The notes beneath the pieces were generated by a model. The model saw nothing but the letters and a program-made list of their open reading frames with translations. It was not told where the DNA came from and searched no databases. From assembly GCA_049889395.1 (NCBI GenBank), contig JBMHDM010000011.1, positions 1-64,000 of the forward strand: 64,000 bases of DNA. The letters run 5' to 3'. Below, piece by piece: positions 43,262-54,200 of the stretch (its first letter is position 1; each line of letters opens with the position of its first letter). This DNA is from UBA3537 sp049889395 (GTDB taxonomy: Bacteria; Bacteroidota; Bacteroidia; Flavobacteriales; Flavobacteriaceae). The translations under genes and the position numbers were made by a program.

Positions 43262-43269
43262 CAAATATA
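43262..43269 (-). promoter_or_regulatory. -7 promoter box for the M28-M1-BNR operon
   Basis: The minus strand reads TATATTTG; predicted start near 43255; ATG at 43225. Confidence 0.6.
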
Positions 43270-43295
43270 AGTTTAATTTTTTAAATTTTAGTTAA

Positions 43296-43326
43296 AAAGA
43301 AAACGCCCTCACGAGGCGTGAAGGCG
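43296..43326 (-). terminator. Terminator of the fadNAE operon
   Basis: On the minus strand CGCCTTCACG (43326..43317) pairs with CGTGAGGGCG (43313..43304) around CCT, with one mismatch, and a T-rich run follows (43303..43296). It lies 33 bases after the fadE stop. Confidence 0.87.
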
Positions 43327-43359
43327 ATTTTCAACTAACCAACTAAACTACGTATGCTG

Positions 43360-45162
43360 TCAAAAGCAGTACGCGTTCTCTTTATTTGCCTTATCGGCTA
43401 TATTATTTCTCAGTGCTATGATATTTGGATAATTTACGTATTTCGTGAATCGTTTCAAGCCCATAAGCATCATTCGTTGCTCATCTCCTTCAGCGAAAGA
43501 AATTATACCATTTTTAGCATTTTTAGTGATGATATCAACTGCATTATATAGATATAATTGACTCATTTCTATTTGGTGTTTTTGAGACTCTAATCCGTAT
43601 CTTAGAATATTTTTTTCAGTTCTTAAAATAGCTGATTCTGCCATATAAATTTCAATCAGTATATCAGCGGCATTCAATAATAATTGTTGGTGATCTTCAA
43701 TTTGAGGACCATATTTTTGAATTCCTGCACCAGCTACCATCAAAAAGACCTTTTTCAAGTTTATGATTATGGCTTTTTCTTGCGATAGGGGAGCGGTGTA
43801 ATCTGGAGTGTCAAAGGAGGGAATCCCCATCAATTCTTCTTGTACTTTCATTGCTGGACCTAATAAATCTACATGCCCTTTCATAGCTTTTTTGATGAGC
43901 ATACCAATACAAATCATACGATTGATTTCATTTGTACCTTCATAAATTCTAGAAATTCTTGCATCTCTCCAGGCAGCTTCCATTGGGGTGTCCTCAGAGA
44001 AACCCATTCCGCCAAAAACTTGTATGCCTTCATCGGCACAAATTTGAACGTCTTCAGACACAGCCACTTTTAAAATAGAACATTCTATAGCATATTCTTC
44101 TACACCTTTTAGTTCGGCTTCTTGGTGAGTATTACCCTTGGCTTTTCGCAGTTCAATTCTGTCCTCAATGTCTTTTGCAGCTCTGTAACTTGCCGATTCG
44201 CCGACATAGGTATTAGTGACCATTTCGGCCAATTTGTATTTAATCGCACCAAATTCTGCAATTGGCGTTTTGAATTGTTGTCTGGCATTGGCATAAATAA
44301 TAGCATCTGTTGTGATTCTTCGTTGAGAATCTAAACAGGCAGCGGCTAATTTGATTCGACCAACATTGAGTGCATTCATAGCAATTTTAAAGCCATTTTG
44401 TCTTTCAGACAACATATTTTGCACGGGGATCTTGGTGTTATTAAAAAAGACTTGACGGGTAGAGGAGGCACGAATACCAAGTTTGTGCTCTTCTTCGCCC
44501 AGAGTAATGCCATTTTCTGGATCATTTTCTACAATAAACCCAGTGATGTTTTTATCGTCTTCTATTCTCGCAAAAACAATGAAGACATGACAGAATCCAG
44601 CATTGGAAATCCACATTTTTTGACCTGTTATGTAATAGTATTTTCCATCTTCTGAAAGCGTCGCTGTTGTTTTTCCAGAATTGGCATCACTACCTGCACC
44701 GGGTTCTGTTAAGCAATAGGCACCAAACCATTCTCCAGAAGCCAATTTTGGAACATATTTTTGTTTTTGTTCTTCTGATCCGTACAAAGTTATGGGCATG
44801 GTGCCAATACCTGTATGCGCACCAAAAGCTGTACTGAACGAACCAGTTCCGCTAGAAATATAGTCGCAAACTAACATAGTCGACACAAAACCCATACCCA
44901 TACCACCATAGGTTTCAGGAACAGCTACCCCTAAAAAACCCATTTCTCCAGCCTTTCGCATAACTTCTTCAGTCAATGCGTAGTCTTTAGCTTCAAACCG
45001 GTCCCGATGTGCAATGATTTCGCGGTCATTAAATTCTTTAACGGCCTCTTTCATCATGAGTTGTTCTTCCGTAAAATCCTCAGGTGTGAATACAGATTCA
45101 CAATGGCTGTCTTTGACTAAAAATTGTCCGCCTCTTAAAAGTTCTTTTTCTTCTGTTTTCAT
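43360..45162 (-). CDS. fadE: Acyl-CoA dehydrogenase
   Basis: 600 aa FAD enzyme for the first step of beta-oxidation, oxidising acyl-CoA to trans-2-enoyl-CoA. The FAD/substrate block YCLTEPGAGSDA, the KMWISNAGFCHVF segment, and the catalytic glutamate in RIYEGTNEINR are present. The length, longer than short-chain enzymes, matches Bacillus FadE. The C-terminal extension after about residue 430 is like very-long-chain enzymes. Last gene of marR-fadN-fadA-fadE; 16 bases after fadA; terminator 33 bases downstream. Confidence 0.93.
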   Translation of the reverse strand: MKTEEKELLRGGQFLVKDSHCESVFTPEDFTEEQLMMKEAVKEFNDREIIAHRDRFEAKDYALTEEVMRKAGEMGFLGVAVPETYGGMGMGFVSTMLVCDYISSGTGSFSTAFGAHTGIGTMPITLYGSEEQKQKYVPKLASGEWFGAYCLTEPGAGSDANSGKTTATLSEDGKYYYITGQKMWISNAGFCHVFIVFARIEDDKNITGFIVENDPENGITLGEEEHKLGIRASSTRQVFFNNTKIPVQNMLSERQNGFKIAMNALNVGRIKLAAACLDSQRRITTDAIIYANARQQFKTPIAEFGAIKYKLAEMVTNTYVGESASYRAAKDIEDRIELRKAKGNTHQEAELKGVEEYAIECSILKVAVSEDVQICADEGIQVFGGMGFSEDTPMEAAWRDARISRIYEGTNEINRMICIGMLIKKAMKGHVDLLGPAMKVQEELMGIPSFDTPDYTAPLSQEKAIIINLKKVFLMVAGAGIQKYGPQIEDHQQLLLNAADILIEIYMAESAILRTEKNILRYGLESQKHQIEMSQLYLYNAVDIITKNAKNGIISFAEGDEQRMMLMGLKRFTKYVNYPNIIALRNNIADKANKENAYCF

Positions 45163-45178
45163 TTGATTTGAGTGATTT

Positions 45179-46369
45179 TTAATTTAAAAATTCAAAAATT
45201 CCACAAGCCCCTTGACCAGTACCAACGCACATGGTCACAGCGCCATATTTATTTGTCATGTTATTCTTTCTCATTTCATCAAAAAGCTGAACCGATAGTT
45301 TAGCTCCTGTACAGCCCAAGGGATGTCCTAGGGCGATGGCGCCCCCATTAACATTAATTATTTTGGGGTTAAGATCTAATTCTCTTATGACAGCCAAAGA
45401 TTGGGAAGCAAAGGCTTCATTTAATTCGATGAGACTTAAATCTGATTGTTTCAATCCTGCTTGTTTCAGTGCTTTAGGAATGGCTTTGACAGGACCGATG
45501 CCCATAATTCGTGGCTCTACTCCAGAAACAGCATAACTGGTTAATCTCGCAATTGGTTCTAATTTCAGCTCTTTGACCATATCCTCGCTCATAACCATTA
45601 CAAACGCTGCTCCATCACTCATTTGAGAGGAGTTTCCAGCTGTAACACTGCCATCTTGGGCAAAAACGGCTCTTAACTTGGATAAAACTTCTAGGCTAGT
45701 ATCTGCTCTTGGTCCTTCGTCTTTTGATACTGTGTATTGTTTTGTGGCTCGTTTTCCATTTTGATCTACATAAGTCTGTTCGACATCAATAGGAACAATT
45801 TGATCTTGGAAACGATTTTCAGCTTGTGCTTTGAGTGCTTTTTGATGTGAATTAAAGGCAAATTCATCTTGATCCTCTCTTGAAATATTGAATTCATTGG
45901 CTACGGCTTCTGCTGTATTTCCCATCCCCCAATAGTAGTCTTCATGTCCCGAACTGATAGTGTCGTAATTTAGCTCTGGCTTAAAGCCTGTCATTGGTAC
46001 AGCACTCATACTTTCTGCTCCTCCAGCGATGATACAACTCGCCATACCTGATTGAATTTTAGCTACGGCTAAACCAATGGTTTCTAACCCAGAGGAACAA
46101 AATCTATTGACAGTAACACCTGGTACATCAACACTGTTAAGACCTATAAGTGAGATAAATCGCGCCATGTTTAGCCCTTGAGATCCCTCGGGCATGGCAT
46201 TTCCGACAATGACATCATCAATTCTTGAAACGTCTAGGTCAGGAAGCTCTTTCATCATATGTTTGATAGTTTCTGCTCCAAGTTCATCTGCTCTTTTAAA
46301 TCTAAAAAGTCCTTTTGGTGCTTTACCGACTGCTGTTCTGTATGCTTTGACTATATAGGCTTGTTTCAT
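45179..46369 (-). CDS. fadA: Acetyl-CoA acyltransferase (3-ketoacyl-CoA thiolase)
   Basis: 396 aa thiolase for the last step of beta-oxidation. The nucleophile cysteine is in VNRFCSSGLE (near residue 90), the general base histidine in NEAFAS and ALGHPLGCTGA, and the second cysteine in CVGTGQG. Cytosolic tetramer by family. Lies 4 bases after fadN and 16 before fadE, clearly in the same operon. Confidence 0.95.
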   Translation of the reverse strand: MKQAYIVKAYRTAVGKAPKGLFRFKRADELGAETIKHMMKELPDLDVSRIDDVIVGNAMPEGSQGLNMARFISLIGLNSVDVPGVTVNRFCSSGLETIGLAVAKIQSGMASCIIAGGAESMSAVPMTGFKPELNYDTISSGHEDYYWGMGNTAEAVANEFNISREDQDEFAFNSHQKALKAQAENRFQDQIVPIDVEQTYVDQNGKRATKQYTVSKDEGPRADTSLEVLSKLRAVFAQDGSVTAGNSSQMSDGAAFVMVMSEDMVKELKLEPIARLTSYAVSGVEPRIMGIGPVKAIPKALKQAGLKQSDLSLIELNEAFASQSLAVIRELDLNPKIINVNGGAIALGHPLGCTGAKLSVQLFDEMRKNNMTNKYGAVTMCVGTGQGACGIFEFLN

Positions 46370-46373
46370 GGTT

Positions 46374-48767
46374 TTAATTTCTTAATGGTTTTCCAGTTTT
46401 GAGCATGTGTTGAATTCTTTCAAGTGTTTTTCTTTCTGTACAAAGGCTTAAAAATGCCTCACGTTCAATATCCAATAGATATTGTTCACTAACATAGCTG
46501 GGTTCAGATAAATCACCACCAGCCATGACGTAGGCCAACTTGTTTGCAATTTTTTGGTCATGCGCGCTGATGTAGTTACTAGCTTGCATAGAATCAGTTC
46601 CAACCAGGAACATTCCGAGTGCTTGTTTGCCTAAAACCTTTACATCTTGTCGTTTGACAGGTTTGGTATAGCCTTGATTGGCTATTAATTTGGCATAAGC
46701 TTTTGCTGTAGCTATTTGACGGTCTTTGTTGACCACTACGATATCTTTACCCTTTTGAAGGATTCCTAAGTCATAGGCTTCATAGGCCGAGGTAGCTACT
46801 TTGGCCATCCCGATAGTCAAGAAATACTCTTGTAATACATTGAGCTCTACATCATTTTTTCGAAAGGAGTCTGATGCTCTCATCGCCATTTCTTTTGAGC
46901 CTCCACCACCAGGGATAACACCAACGCCGAATTCTACTAATCCGATGTAGGTTTCTGCTGCAGCTACTACTTTGTCGGCGTGCATCGATAATTCGCAACC
47001 TCCTCCCAATGTCATACCATGTGGAGCAGCAATTGTTGGAATAGATGAGTAACGCATACGCATCATGGTATCCTGAAAATATTTTATAGCCATGTTCAAT
47101 TCATCATACTCTTGCTCGACTGCCATCATGAAAATCATCCCAATATTGGCACCAACAGAGAAGTTAGCACCTTGATTACCTATGACTAGGCCTTCAAAGT
47201 TTTGTTCTGCTAAGTCTACGGCTTTGTTGAGTCCAGCAAGGACATCTCCACCGATGGTATTCATTTTGGATCTGAATTCACAGTTCAAAATTCCGTCTCC
47301 CAAATCCTGAATGACTACTCCAGAATTTTTGAAAACTTCATTAGTTTGTCTAATGTTATCGAGTATGATAAAGGCGTCTTGCCCAGGTATTATAGTTTGT
47401 TGTTTAGAGCTGATGTCATAAGCATAAGTTGTTCCATTCTTTATGCTGTAGAAAGTTTTATTTCCGGATTCTAGCATATCAAACACCCACTGCGCTGGCG
47501 TATGTCCTTCTGATTCCATTATTGAAATCCCTTTGGCAATGCCTATTGCATCCCAAATTTGAAATGGTCCGTGTTGCCATCCAAAACCAGCTTTCATGGC
47601 ATTGTCTATCTTAAATAATTCATCTGAAATTTCAGGTATTCTATTTGACACATACGCAAACATTGCGGCAAAGTTTTTTCTGTAAAAATCTCCAGCTTTG
47701 TCTTTTCCTCCAACTAAAACTTTAAAACGATCAATTACATTGTCTATAGTTTTTGTTAGTTCTAGTGTGGGGAATTTCGCTCGTTTTTTGTCTCTGTATT
47801 CCAATGTATCGAGATCCAAAGCTTTTATGATTTTTCCTTCTTTTTTATAAAATCCTTGACCAGTTTTACTACCCAACCAGTTATTTTCCATCATGATATT
47901 GATAAAGTCTGGTAATTTGAATAGTTCGTGCGCTTCGTCGTCTGGACAATTATCATATATTCCATTGGCGACATGGACCAAAGTGTCTAACCCGACGACA
48001 TCAACGGTTCTGAAAGTGGCTGATTTTGGGCGACCAATTACGGGTCCAGTAAGTTTGTCCACTTCCTCTATTGTGAGTCCTAACTCTTTGACTTGATGAA
48101 AAAGACTTTGTATACCAAAAATTCCTATTCTATTTCCAATAAAAGCCGGTGTGTCTTTGGCAACAACTGAGGTTTTTCCCAAATATTGTTCCCCGTAGCC
48201 GTTTAGAAATTCTAAAACCTCTTGTGATGTTTTTGGTCCAGGGATTATTTCGAATAACTTTAAATACCGAGCAGGATTAAAGAAATGAGTGCCACAAAAG
48301 TGGTTTTGAAAATCTTCGCTTCGACCTTCACTCATGTGTTTGATAGGAATTCCAGAGGTATTGGAAGTGATTAGCGTTCCAGGAGTTCGATATTTATCAA
48401 GTGTTTCAAAAACTTGTTTTTTAATATCTAACCGTTCTACGACAACTTCCATAATCCAATCAACGTCTTTAACTTTTGCGATGTCATCTTCAAGGTTTCC
48501 TGTGGTTATTCTTTGCACAAATTTTTGACTGTATATTGGAGAAGGTTTAGATTTCAGCGCGGTTTTCAGGGCCTGATTGACTATCCGATTTCTAACGGCT
48601 TTATCGCTTAGGGTGAGTCCTTTGGCTTTTTCTTTGTCGCTTAATTCTTTTGGAATGATATCCAATAATAGTACTTCAACACCTATGTTGGCAAAGTGGC
48701 AAGCGATTCCACTTCCCATAATGCCTGATCCTATAATTGCTACTCTATTTATGTTACGTTTTGTCAT
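46374..48767 (-). CDS. fadN: 3-hydroxyacyl-CoA dehydrogenase / enoyl-CoA hydratase
   Basis: 797 aa bifunctional beta-oxidation enzyme. The NAD-binding dehydrogenase comes first (AIIGSGIMGSGIA, residues 10-22; HFFNPARYLKLFEIIPG), and the crotonase domain is C-terminal (GNQGANFSVGANIG; TLGGGCELSMHAD). This HAD-then-ECH order is that of Bacillus FadN and is the reverse of E. coli FadB/FadJ. Gene order fadN-fadA-fadE also equals the Bacillus operon. It lies 14 bases after the MarR-type regulator gene. Confidence 0.93.
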   Translation of the reverse strand: MTKRNINRVAIIGSGIMGSGIACHFANIGVEVLLLDIIPKELSDKEKAKGLTLSDKAVRNRIVNQALKTALKSKPSPIYSQKFVQRITTGNLEDDIAKVKDVDWIMEVVVERLDIKKQVFETLDKYRTPGTLITSNTSGIPIKHMSEGRSEDFQNHFCGTHFFNPARYLKLFEIIPGPKTSQEVLEFLNGYGEQYLGKTSVVAKDTPAFIGNRIGIFGIQSLFHQVKELGLTIEEVDKLTGPVIGRPKSATFRTVDVVGLDTLVHVANGIYDNCPDDEAHELFKLPDFINIMMENNWLGSKTGQGFYKKEGKIIKALDLDTLEYRDKKRAKFPTLELTKTIDNVIDRFKVLVGGKDKAGDFYRKNFAAMFAYVSNRIPEISDELFKIDNAMKAGFGWQHGPFQIWDAIGIAKGISIMESEGHTPAQWVFDMLESGNKTFYSIKNGTTYAYDISSKQQTIIPGQDAFIILDNIRQTNEVFKNSGVVIQDLGDGILNCEFRSKMNTIGGDVLAGLNKAVDLAEQNFEGLVIGNQGANFSVGANIGMIFMMAVEQEYDELNMAIKYFQDTMMRMRYSSIPTIAAPHGMTLGGGCELSMHADKVVAAAETYIGLVEFGVGVIPGGGGSKEMAMRASDSFRKNDVELNVLQEYFLTIGMAKVATSAYEAYDLGILQKGKDIVVVNKDRQIATAKAYAKLIANQGYTKPVKRQDVKVLGKQALGMFLVGTDSMQASNYISAHDQKIANKLAYVMAGGDLSEPSYVSEQYLLDIEREAFLSLCTERKTLERIQHMLKTGKPLRN

Positions 48768-48781
48768 GTGGTTAAAGACAT

Positions 48782-49213
48782 TTAAAATATTTTTTTCTCA
48801 CTAATTAGTTCTAAAATGGTTTCGGATACATCATAAAAATGATTTAGTTTATCGGAATCGATTTGATTTTTAATTTTATTATTGAAAGTAAAGACGCGTT
48901 GTCTGGAATCTTCTCTTTTGTCTAATCCAAGTTGGGTTAAGTGTATAAGTACGCCTCGACCGTCTTCTGGATTTGGTATTCTTTTTATGAGTTTTCTCTC
49001 TTCCAAGGTTTTCAAAATTCTAGATAGACTCGTAGACTCCATTCCCATTTTTGGTCCTAAGGCAGTGGATGGTGTTCCCTTTTTTGGATCGATACTCAAA
49101 AGTGTAAATGCCGTAGCCATTGTGGCTTCAAATTTTGAGGCTTCTTCATTATACATCTTTTGAACTGCCAACCAAGTGGTACGCAATACGTAGTCTATCG
49201 TTTTATCCTTCAT
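48782..49213 (-). CDS. MarR-type transcriptional regulator of the fad operon
   Basis: 143 aa. The winged-helix domain has GPKMGMESTSLSRILKTLE as recognition region and PNPEDGRGVLIHLTQLG as wing. No cysteine pair or obvious metal site, so a ligand (perhaps acyl-CoA) is the likely signal; this is inference. Start is the ATG at 49213; a TTG at 49231 lies inside the -7 box. First gene of marR-fadN-fadA-fadE. Two identical 12-bp palindromes directly upstream are the probable binding sites, so it should repress itself and the operon. Confidence 0.9.
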   Translation of the reverse strand: MKDKTIDYVLRTTWLAVQKMYNEEASKFEATMATAFTLLSIDPKKGTPSTALGPKMGMESTSLSRILKTLEERKLIKRIPNPEDGRGVLIHLTQLGLDKREDSRQRVFTFNNKIKNQIDSDKLNHFYDVSETILELISEKKIF

Positions 49214-49228
49214 AATTAATTGCTTCTT

Positions 49229-49236
49229 CAAATATA
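49229..49236 (-). promoter_or_regulatory. -7 promoter box for marR-fadNAE
   Basis: The minus strand reads TATATTTG; predicted start near 49222, 9 bases before the ATG at 49213. Confidence 0.65.
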
Positions 49237-49247
49237 TAAAAATATAT

Positions 49248-49259
49248 TATGCATGCATA
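49248..49259. promoter_or_regulatory. Palindrome 1, probable MarR operator
   Basis: TATGCATGCATA is its own reverse complement. It lies 11 bases upstream of the -7 box and covers the place of the -33 element. The 17 bases around it are repeated exactly at 49275-49291. Confidence 0.75.
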
Positions 49260-49276
49260 GTAAATTAAAAAAAAAT

Positions 49277-49288
49277 TATGCATGCATA
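49277..49288. promoter_or_regulatory. Palindrome 2, probable MarR operator
   Basis: A second exact TATGCATGCATA, 29 bases from the first, about three helical turns, so two dimers would sit on nearly the same face of DNA. Confidence 0.72.
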
Positions 49289-49336
49289 GTATTTTATTCG
49301 AAAATTCGTTCTAAGTGTCGATGGACTTAAGCCGTT

Positions 49337-51109
49337 TTAATCCTTGTAAATTTTTTGGACTAATGAAGTGTAAATTTTCAGAATAACGCTGCGCTTCATT
49401 TTCATGGTGGGGGTTAGGTGTCCACCCTCAATGGACCATGCATCAGGTGTTAGTTCAAATTTTTTGATTTGTTCCCATTTCCCGAAATTTTTATTACATC
49501 GATCAATTTCAATTTGAATACGCTTAATAACTTCTGTAGCCTTAATCATGGATTCGGGTGTAGTTTCAATATTGAGGTTTTTACGTTCAATCCAATCTGC
49601 TACGAATTCAAAGTTAATTTGAACTAGGGCTGCGGGCATTTTCTGATTTTCTCCAATTACCATCACTTGTTCGATAAAATTGGATTCTTTGAGTTCATTT
49701 TCAATCAATGTTGGGATGATGTATTTACCTCCAGAGGTTTTGAACATTTCTTTTTTTCTACCGGTTATTTTTAGAAATCCGTCAGGGTCAATCTCACCCT
49801 TATCACCTGTATGAAAATAGTCTCCTGTCATTACAGAGGCGGTGCGTTCGGGGTCTTTATAGTAGCCTTTCATGATGTTAGGCCCTTTGATTAAAATTTC
49901 ACCATCATCTGCAATTTTCACTTTAACGTTCGATATGGGTTTTCCAACGGTTCCAATCTTAAATAGATTATTGGCGTGCATTCCAACACTGACCACAGGT
50001 GAAGTTTCTGTTAATCCATAACCTTCCATAATCATCATACCTGAGGCACAAAAGACTCTTGACAAGCGAGGGTGGAGGGCAGCGCTCCCAGAAACCATAG
50101 TATGTAATTCTCCTCCTAATGCAGCCTGCCATTTGCTGAAGATGAGTTTTCGAGCAATTTTTAATTGAAATTCATACCAAAATCCATTCGCGCCGTAGGG
50201 TTCATAACGCTCTCCCAACTCTATTGCCCAGAAAAATAATTTTCTTTTGAGGCCTGTTAATTCAGTACCCTTGGCATAAATTTTATTGAAAACTTTCTCC
50301 AATAATCTTGGTACGACACTCATCATGTTAGGCTTAATCTCTTGGGCATTAGCACCGATGGTTTCAAGGCTTTCGGCAAAATAAACTGTAACGCCTGCAT
50401 GTTGATAAATGTAAATTAGAACCCGCTCAAAAATATGGCAGAGTGGTAAAAAACTAAGCACTCTTGTTGTCCCTTCCATAAGAGGTAGGCGAGGAATACT
50501 GGCTAATATGTTTTGAACAATATTTTTATGAGTTAGCATAACACCTTTGGGTTTTCCAGTCGTACCAGAGGTGTATATTATAGTTGCTAGATCATCTTCA
50601 ACGACTTCTGATTTGCGTGTTTCTACGTCGTTTTGATTCGAGGTATCTTTACCGAGGTCTAGTAGCTCTTTGTAATTTTTACAATCTTGAATTTCATCGA
50701 AGCAATACACCTCTTTTAGTTGGGTGTTTGCTTTGACTTTTAAAACTTTTCTCAAGACCTCTTCGTCTGATACAAAACAGTATGTAGCTCCGCTGTGATT
50801 TAACACATATTCGTAATCTTCGGATGAGATTGTTGGATAAATGGGAATATTTTGAGCTCCAACTTGCAATACGCCGATATCGACAATACACCATTCTGTT
50901 CGATTGGTTGTGGAGATAACCGCTATTTTATCATCTTTTTGTACGCCGAGTTTTAATAAAGCGCGGCTTAAAGCATTGGCCTTATCTAAATATTCTTTGG
51001 TGGAAGTTTTTATCCATTCTCCATCTTTTTTACTGACAAGAGCAGCATCTAAATTATGTGTCTCTAGCTGGTAATATGGAAAATCAAAAAGTCGAGAAAT
51101 ATTGGTCAT
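49337..51109 (-). CDS. fadD: Long-chain fatty-acid--CoA ligase
   Basis: 590 aa, AMP-forming acyl-CoA synthetase. ATP motif IIYTSGTTGKPKGVM (near residue 183), the GYGLTETSPVVS adenylate motif, and the KTSGGKYIIP/TGRKKEMF C-terminal lid are present. It activates fatty acids with ATP and CoA, feeding the fadNAE enzymes encoded downstream on the same strand, though its stop is 123 bases before the regulator start. Upstream, a near -7 box (TTATTTTG, 51141..51134) lies 25 bases before the ATG. Confidence 0.93.
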   Translation of the reverse strand: MTNISRLFDFPYYQLETHNLDAALVSKKDGEWIKTSTKEYLDKANALSRALLKLGVQKDDKIAVISTTNRTEWCIVDIGVLQVGAQNIPIYPTISSEDYEYVLNHSGATYCFVSDEEVLRKVLKVKANTQLKEVYCFDEIQDCKNYKELLDLGKDTSNQNDVETRKSEVVEDDLATIIYTSGTTGKPKGVMLTHKNIVQNILASIPRLPLMEGTTRVLSFLPLCHIFERVLIYIYQHAGVTVYFAESLETIGANAQEIKPNMMSVVPRLLEKVFNKIYAKGTELTGLKRKLFFWAIELGERYEPYGANGFWYEFQLKIARKLIFSKWQAALGGELHTMVSGSAALHPRLSRVFCASGMMIMEGYGLTETSPVVSVGMHANNLFKIGTVGKPISNVKVKIADDGEILIKGPNIMKGYYKDPERTASVMTGDYFHTGDKGEIDPDGFLKITGRKKEMFKTSGGKYIIPTLIENELKESNFIEQVMVIGENQKMPAALVQINFEFVADWIERKNLNIETTPESMIKATEVIKRIQIEIDRCNKNFGKWEQIKKFELTPDAWSIEGGHLTPTMKMKRSVILKIYTSLVQKIYKD

Positions 51110-51211
51110 TTTTTCTTGTGATTAGTTCTTATGCAAAATAAGAAATTTTAGAAAAAAGAACAATAGGTTGTGCTAATTTGTCATTTCGTTAGATTTCGAA
51201 AAGAAAGAATT

Positions 51212-54200
51212 TTAATCTTTTAGATTTTCTATCCAAATTCTCGCATTAACAAAAGCTTCCAGCCATGGCGAAATTTGATCTTGTCGATCATCGGGGTAAA
51301 AGGCCCAGTTCCAAGGGAAAGTTGAACGTTCAATATGTGGCATAGTGACCAAATGACGTCCACTGTCATCACAAATCATTGCAGTATTAAAATCAGAACC
51401 ATTGGGATTGTGGGGATAGCTCTCATGGGCATATTTACCAACTATGTTATATTTTGATTCCTCATAGGGTAGGGAAAATTTTCCTTCACCATGAGAAATC
51501 CAAACGCCAAGAGTTGCCCCTTCTAGAGTGGACATCATCACTGAGTTATTTTGTTGAATGGTCACAGAAGTAAATGCACTTTCGTGTTTGTTGGAGTCAT
51601 TATAAGTCATTTTGCCGTGCTGCTTGTGATCTGGGTTAATCAAATCTAATTCCATCCAAAGTTGGCAACCATTACAAATTCCAACAGACAACGTATCTTT
51701 TCTTTTAAAGAAGTTATCGAGAGCATTTTTGGCTTTATTGTTGTACTTAAAAGCACCGGCCCAACCCTTAGCAGAACCCAGTACATCGCTATTGCTAAAT
51801 CCCCCGACGGCACCAATAAATTGAATATCTTCCAGTGTTTCCCTTCCAGAAATCAAATCCGTCATGTGTACATCTCGTACTTGAAAACCAGCCAAATACA
51901 TCGCATTGGCCATTTCTCTCTCGGAGTTACTGCCTTTTTCTCTAATTATAGCCGCTTTAGGTCGTTGATCATTAGTTTTTATTTTGGGTAATTTCCCCTT
52001 AAAATGTGAAGGAAATGAGTAATTTAAAGGTTGATTTTTGTAATTATCAAACCGTTCCTTAGCCAAACCATTAGCTGTTTGTTTATCATCTAGTAAATAG
52101 GAGGTTTCATACCATAAATCACGGTAGTTAGGTATGTCAAATTTAAATTCGTCATCAAAGTTTGTAATAGATAGTAGCGAGTGGTTTTCGACTGATCCAA
52201 TTTTGTAAGCATCAATTCCATTAGTTTTGAATATTTTTTCTACCGAACTATCTTTAGATTGGAGTATTATTCCTGGGTTTTCAGCAAATAGAATTTTAAC
52301 AGCATTTTTTTCCCCTATTGGGGTAAGATCTAGTTTGGCTCCCAAGTTATTGTCTGAAAAACACATTTCAAGAAGTGATGTAATCAAACCACCAGACGCT
52401 ACATCATGACCTGCTATAATTTGATTGTTTTTAATTAACCTTTGAATGGTGTTGAAAACGTTTTTGACGTATTTTGCGTTGCGGACAAAAGGCACCTGAT
52501 TGCCAATTTTGTTCTGTGTTTGAGCCAATGCGCTACCACCAAGTTTAAATTTATCCTGAGATAAGTTAATGTAGTATATTGATCCTTTATTTCTTTTAAA
52601 AAGTGGTTCTATTACTTTAGATATGTCGTCACAATGACCAGTTGCAGAAATAATTACTGTACCTGGTGAAAGCACATCACCGTCAGGATATTTTTGTTTC
52701 ATGGAAAGTGAATCTTTCCCTGTGGGAATATTGATGCCAAGTTCTATTGCAAAATCAGAAACGCTTTTGACAGCTTCATATAATCTGGCATCTTCTCCAG
52801 GATTTTTGCAGGGCCACATCCAATTTGCTGACAATGAAACCCCACTGATGCCATTTTGTAAAGGCGCCCAAATGATATTGGTTAACGCTTCGGTAATGGC
52901 ATAACGACTACCGGCTGTAGGGTCTATTAGTCCCAATATTGGAGCATGACCTATGCTGGTAGCAATTCCATTCTCACTTTTATAATCTAAAGCCATGACG
53001 CCAACATTGTTTAGGGGTAGTTGGAGTGGGCCTACACACTGTTGTTTGGCAACTTTTCCACCAACACATCGGTCTACTTTATTAGTTAACCAATCTTTAC
53101 AAGCAACAGCTTCCAGTTTAAGAACTTGTTCAAGGTAAGTATTAAGTTCAGAAACATTCCAAGTCAATGGAGCGTATTCTTTTTTGACCGTGTGATCTTC
53201 TATGATGGTTTTTGGCGAACTTCCAAACATATCATCCAAATTAAAGTCCATGGGTTTGTTACCATGTTTTTTGGATTTGAATACAAATCTTTTATCATTT
53301 GTTACATTTCCAACAGTGTACATTGGAGATCGTTCTCGCTCAGCTATTCGTTTTAATTTATCTATATGGTTTTTGGGGACAACCAGACCCATGCGTTCTT
53401 GTGATTCATTTCCAATTAGTTCTTTATCAGAAAGCGTTGGATCTCCAACAGGGAGCGCATCAAGATTGATATGACCACCGGTTTCTTCAACCAATTCTGA
53501 AAGGCAATTGAGATGCCCACCAGCGCCGTGATCGTGAATAGATACGATGAAGTTTTCTGGACTTTCCACTATTGCCCGAACTGTATTTGCTGCACGTTTT
53601 TGCATTTCGGGGTTAGAGCGTTGAACAGCATTTAGTTCAATTCCAGATGATAACTCACCAGTATCTGCCGAAGATACAGCAGCACCACCCATTCCAATTC
53701 TATAATTATCTCCACCTAGAATGACGATTTGGTCGTCTTTTTGTGGGGTATCTTTAATGGCTTGATTGGCTTTACCATAACCAATTCCACCAGCAAGCAT
53801 AATTACCTTGTCATATCCCAACCGATCACCATTCTCTTGGTGTTCAAATGTTAGAACAGAGCCACAAATTAGGGGCTGACCAAATTTATTTCCAAAATCT
53901 GACGCACCATCAGACGCTTTGATTAAAATATCCATGGGGGTTTGGTAAAGCCATTGTCTTTCTTTAAATCCTTTTTCCCAGGGACGATTATCGCTCAAGC
54001 GGGAGTAACTAGTCATATAGACTGCTGTGCCAGCCAACGGTAGTGATCCTTTTCCGCCAGCCAGTCGATCTCTAATTTCTCCACCTGATCCTGTGGCAGC
54101 ACCATTAAATGGTTCAACTGTTGTTGGAAAATTATGTGTTTCGGCCTTAAGCGAAATAACAGATTCAAAGTCTTCTGTGACATAAAAGTCAGGTTTATCG

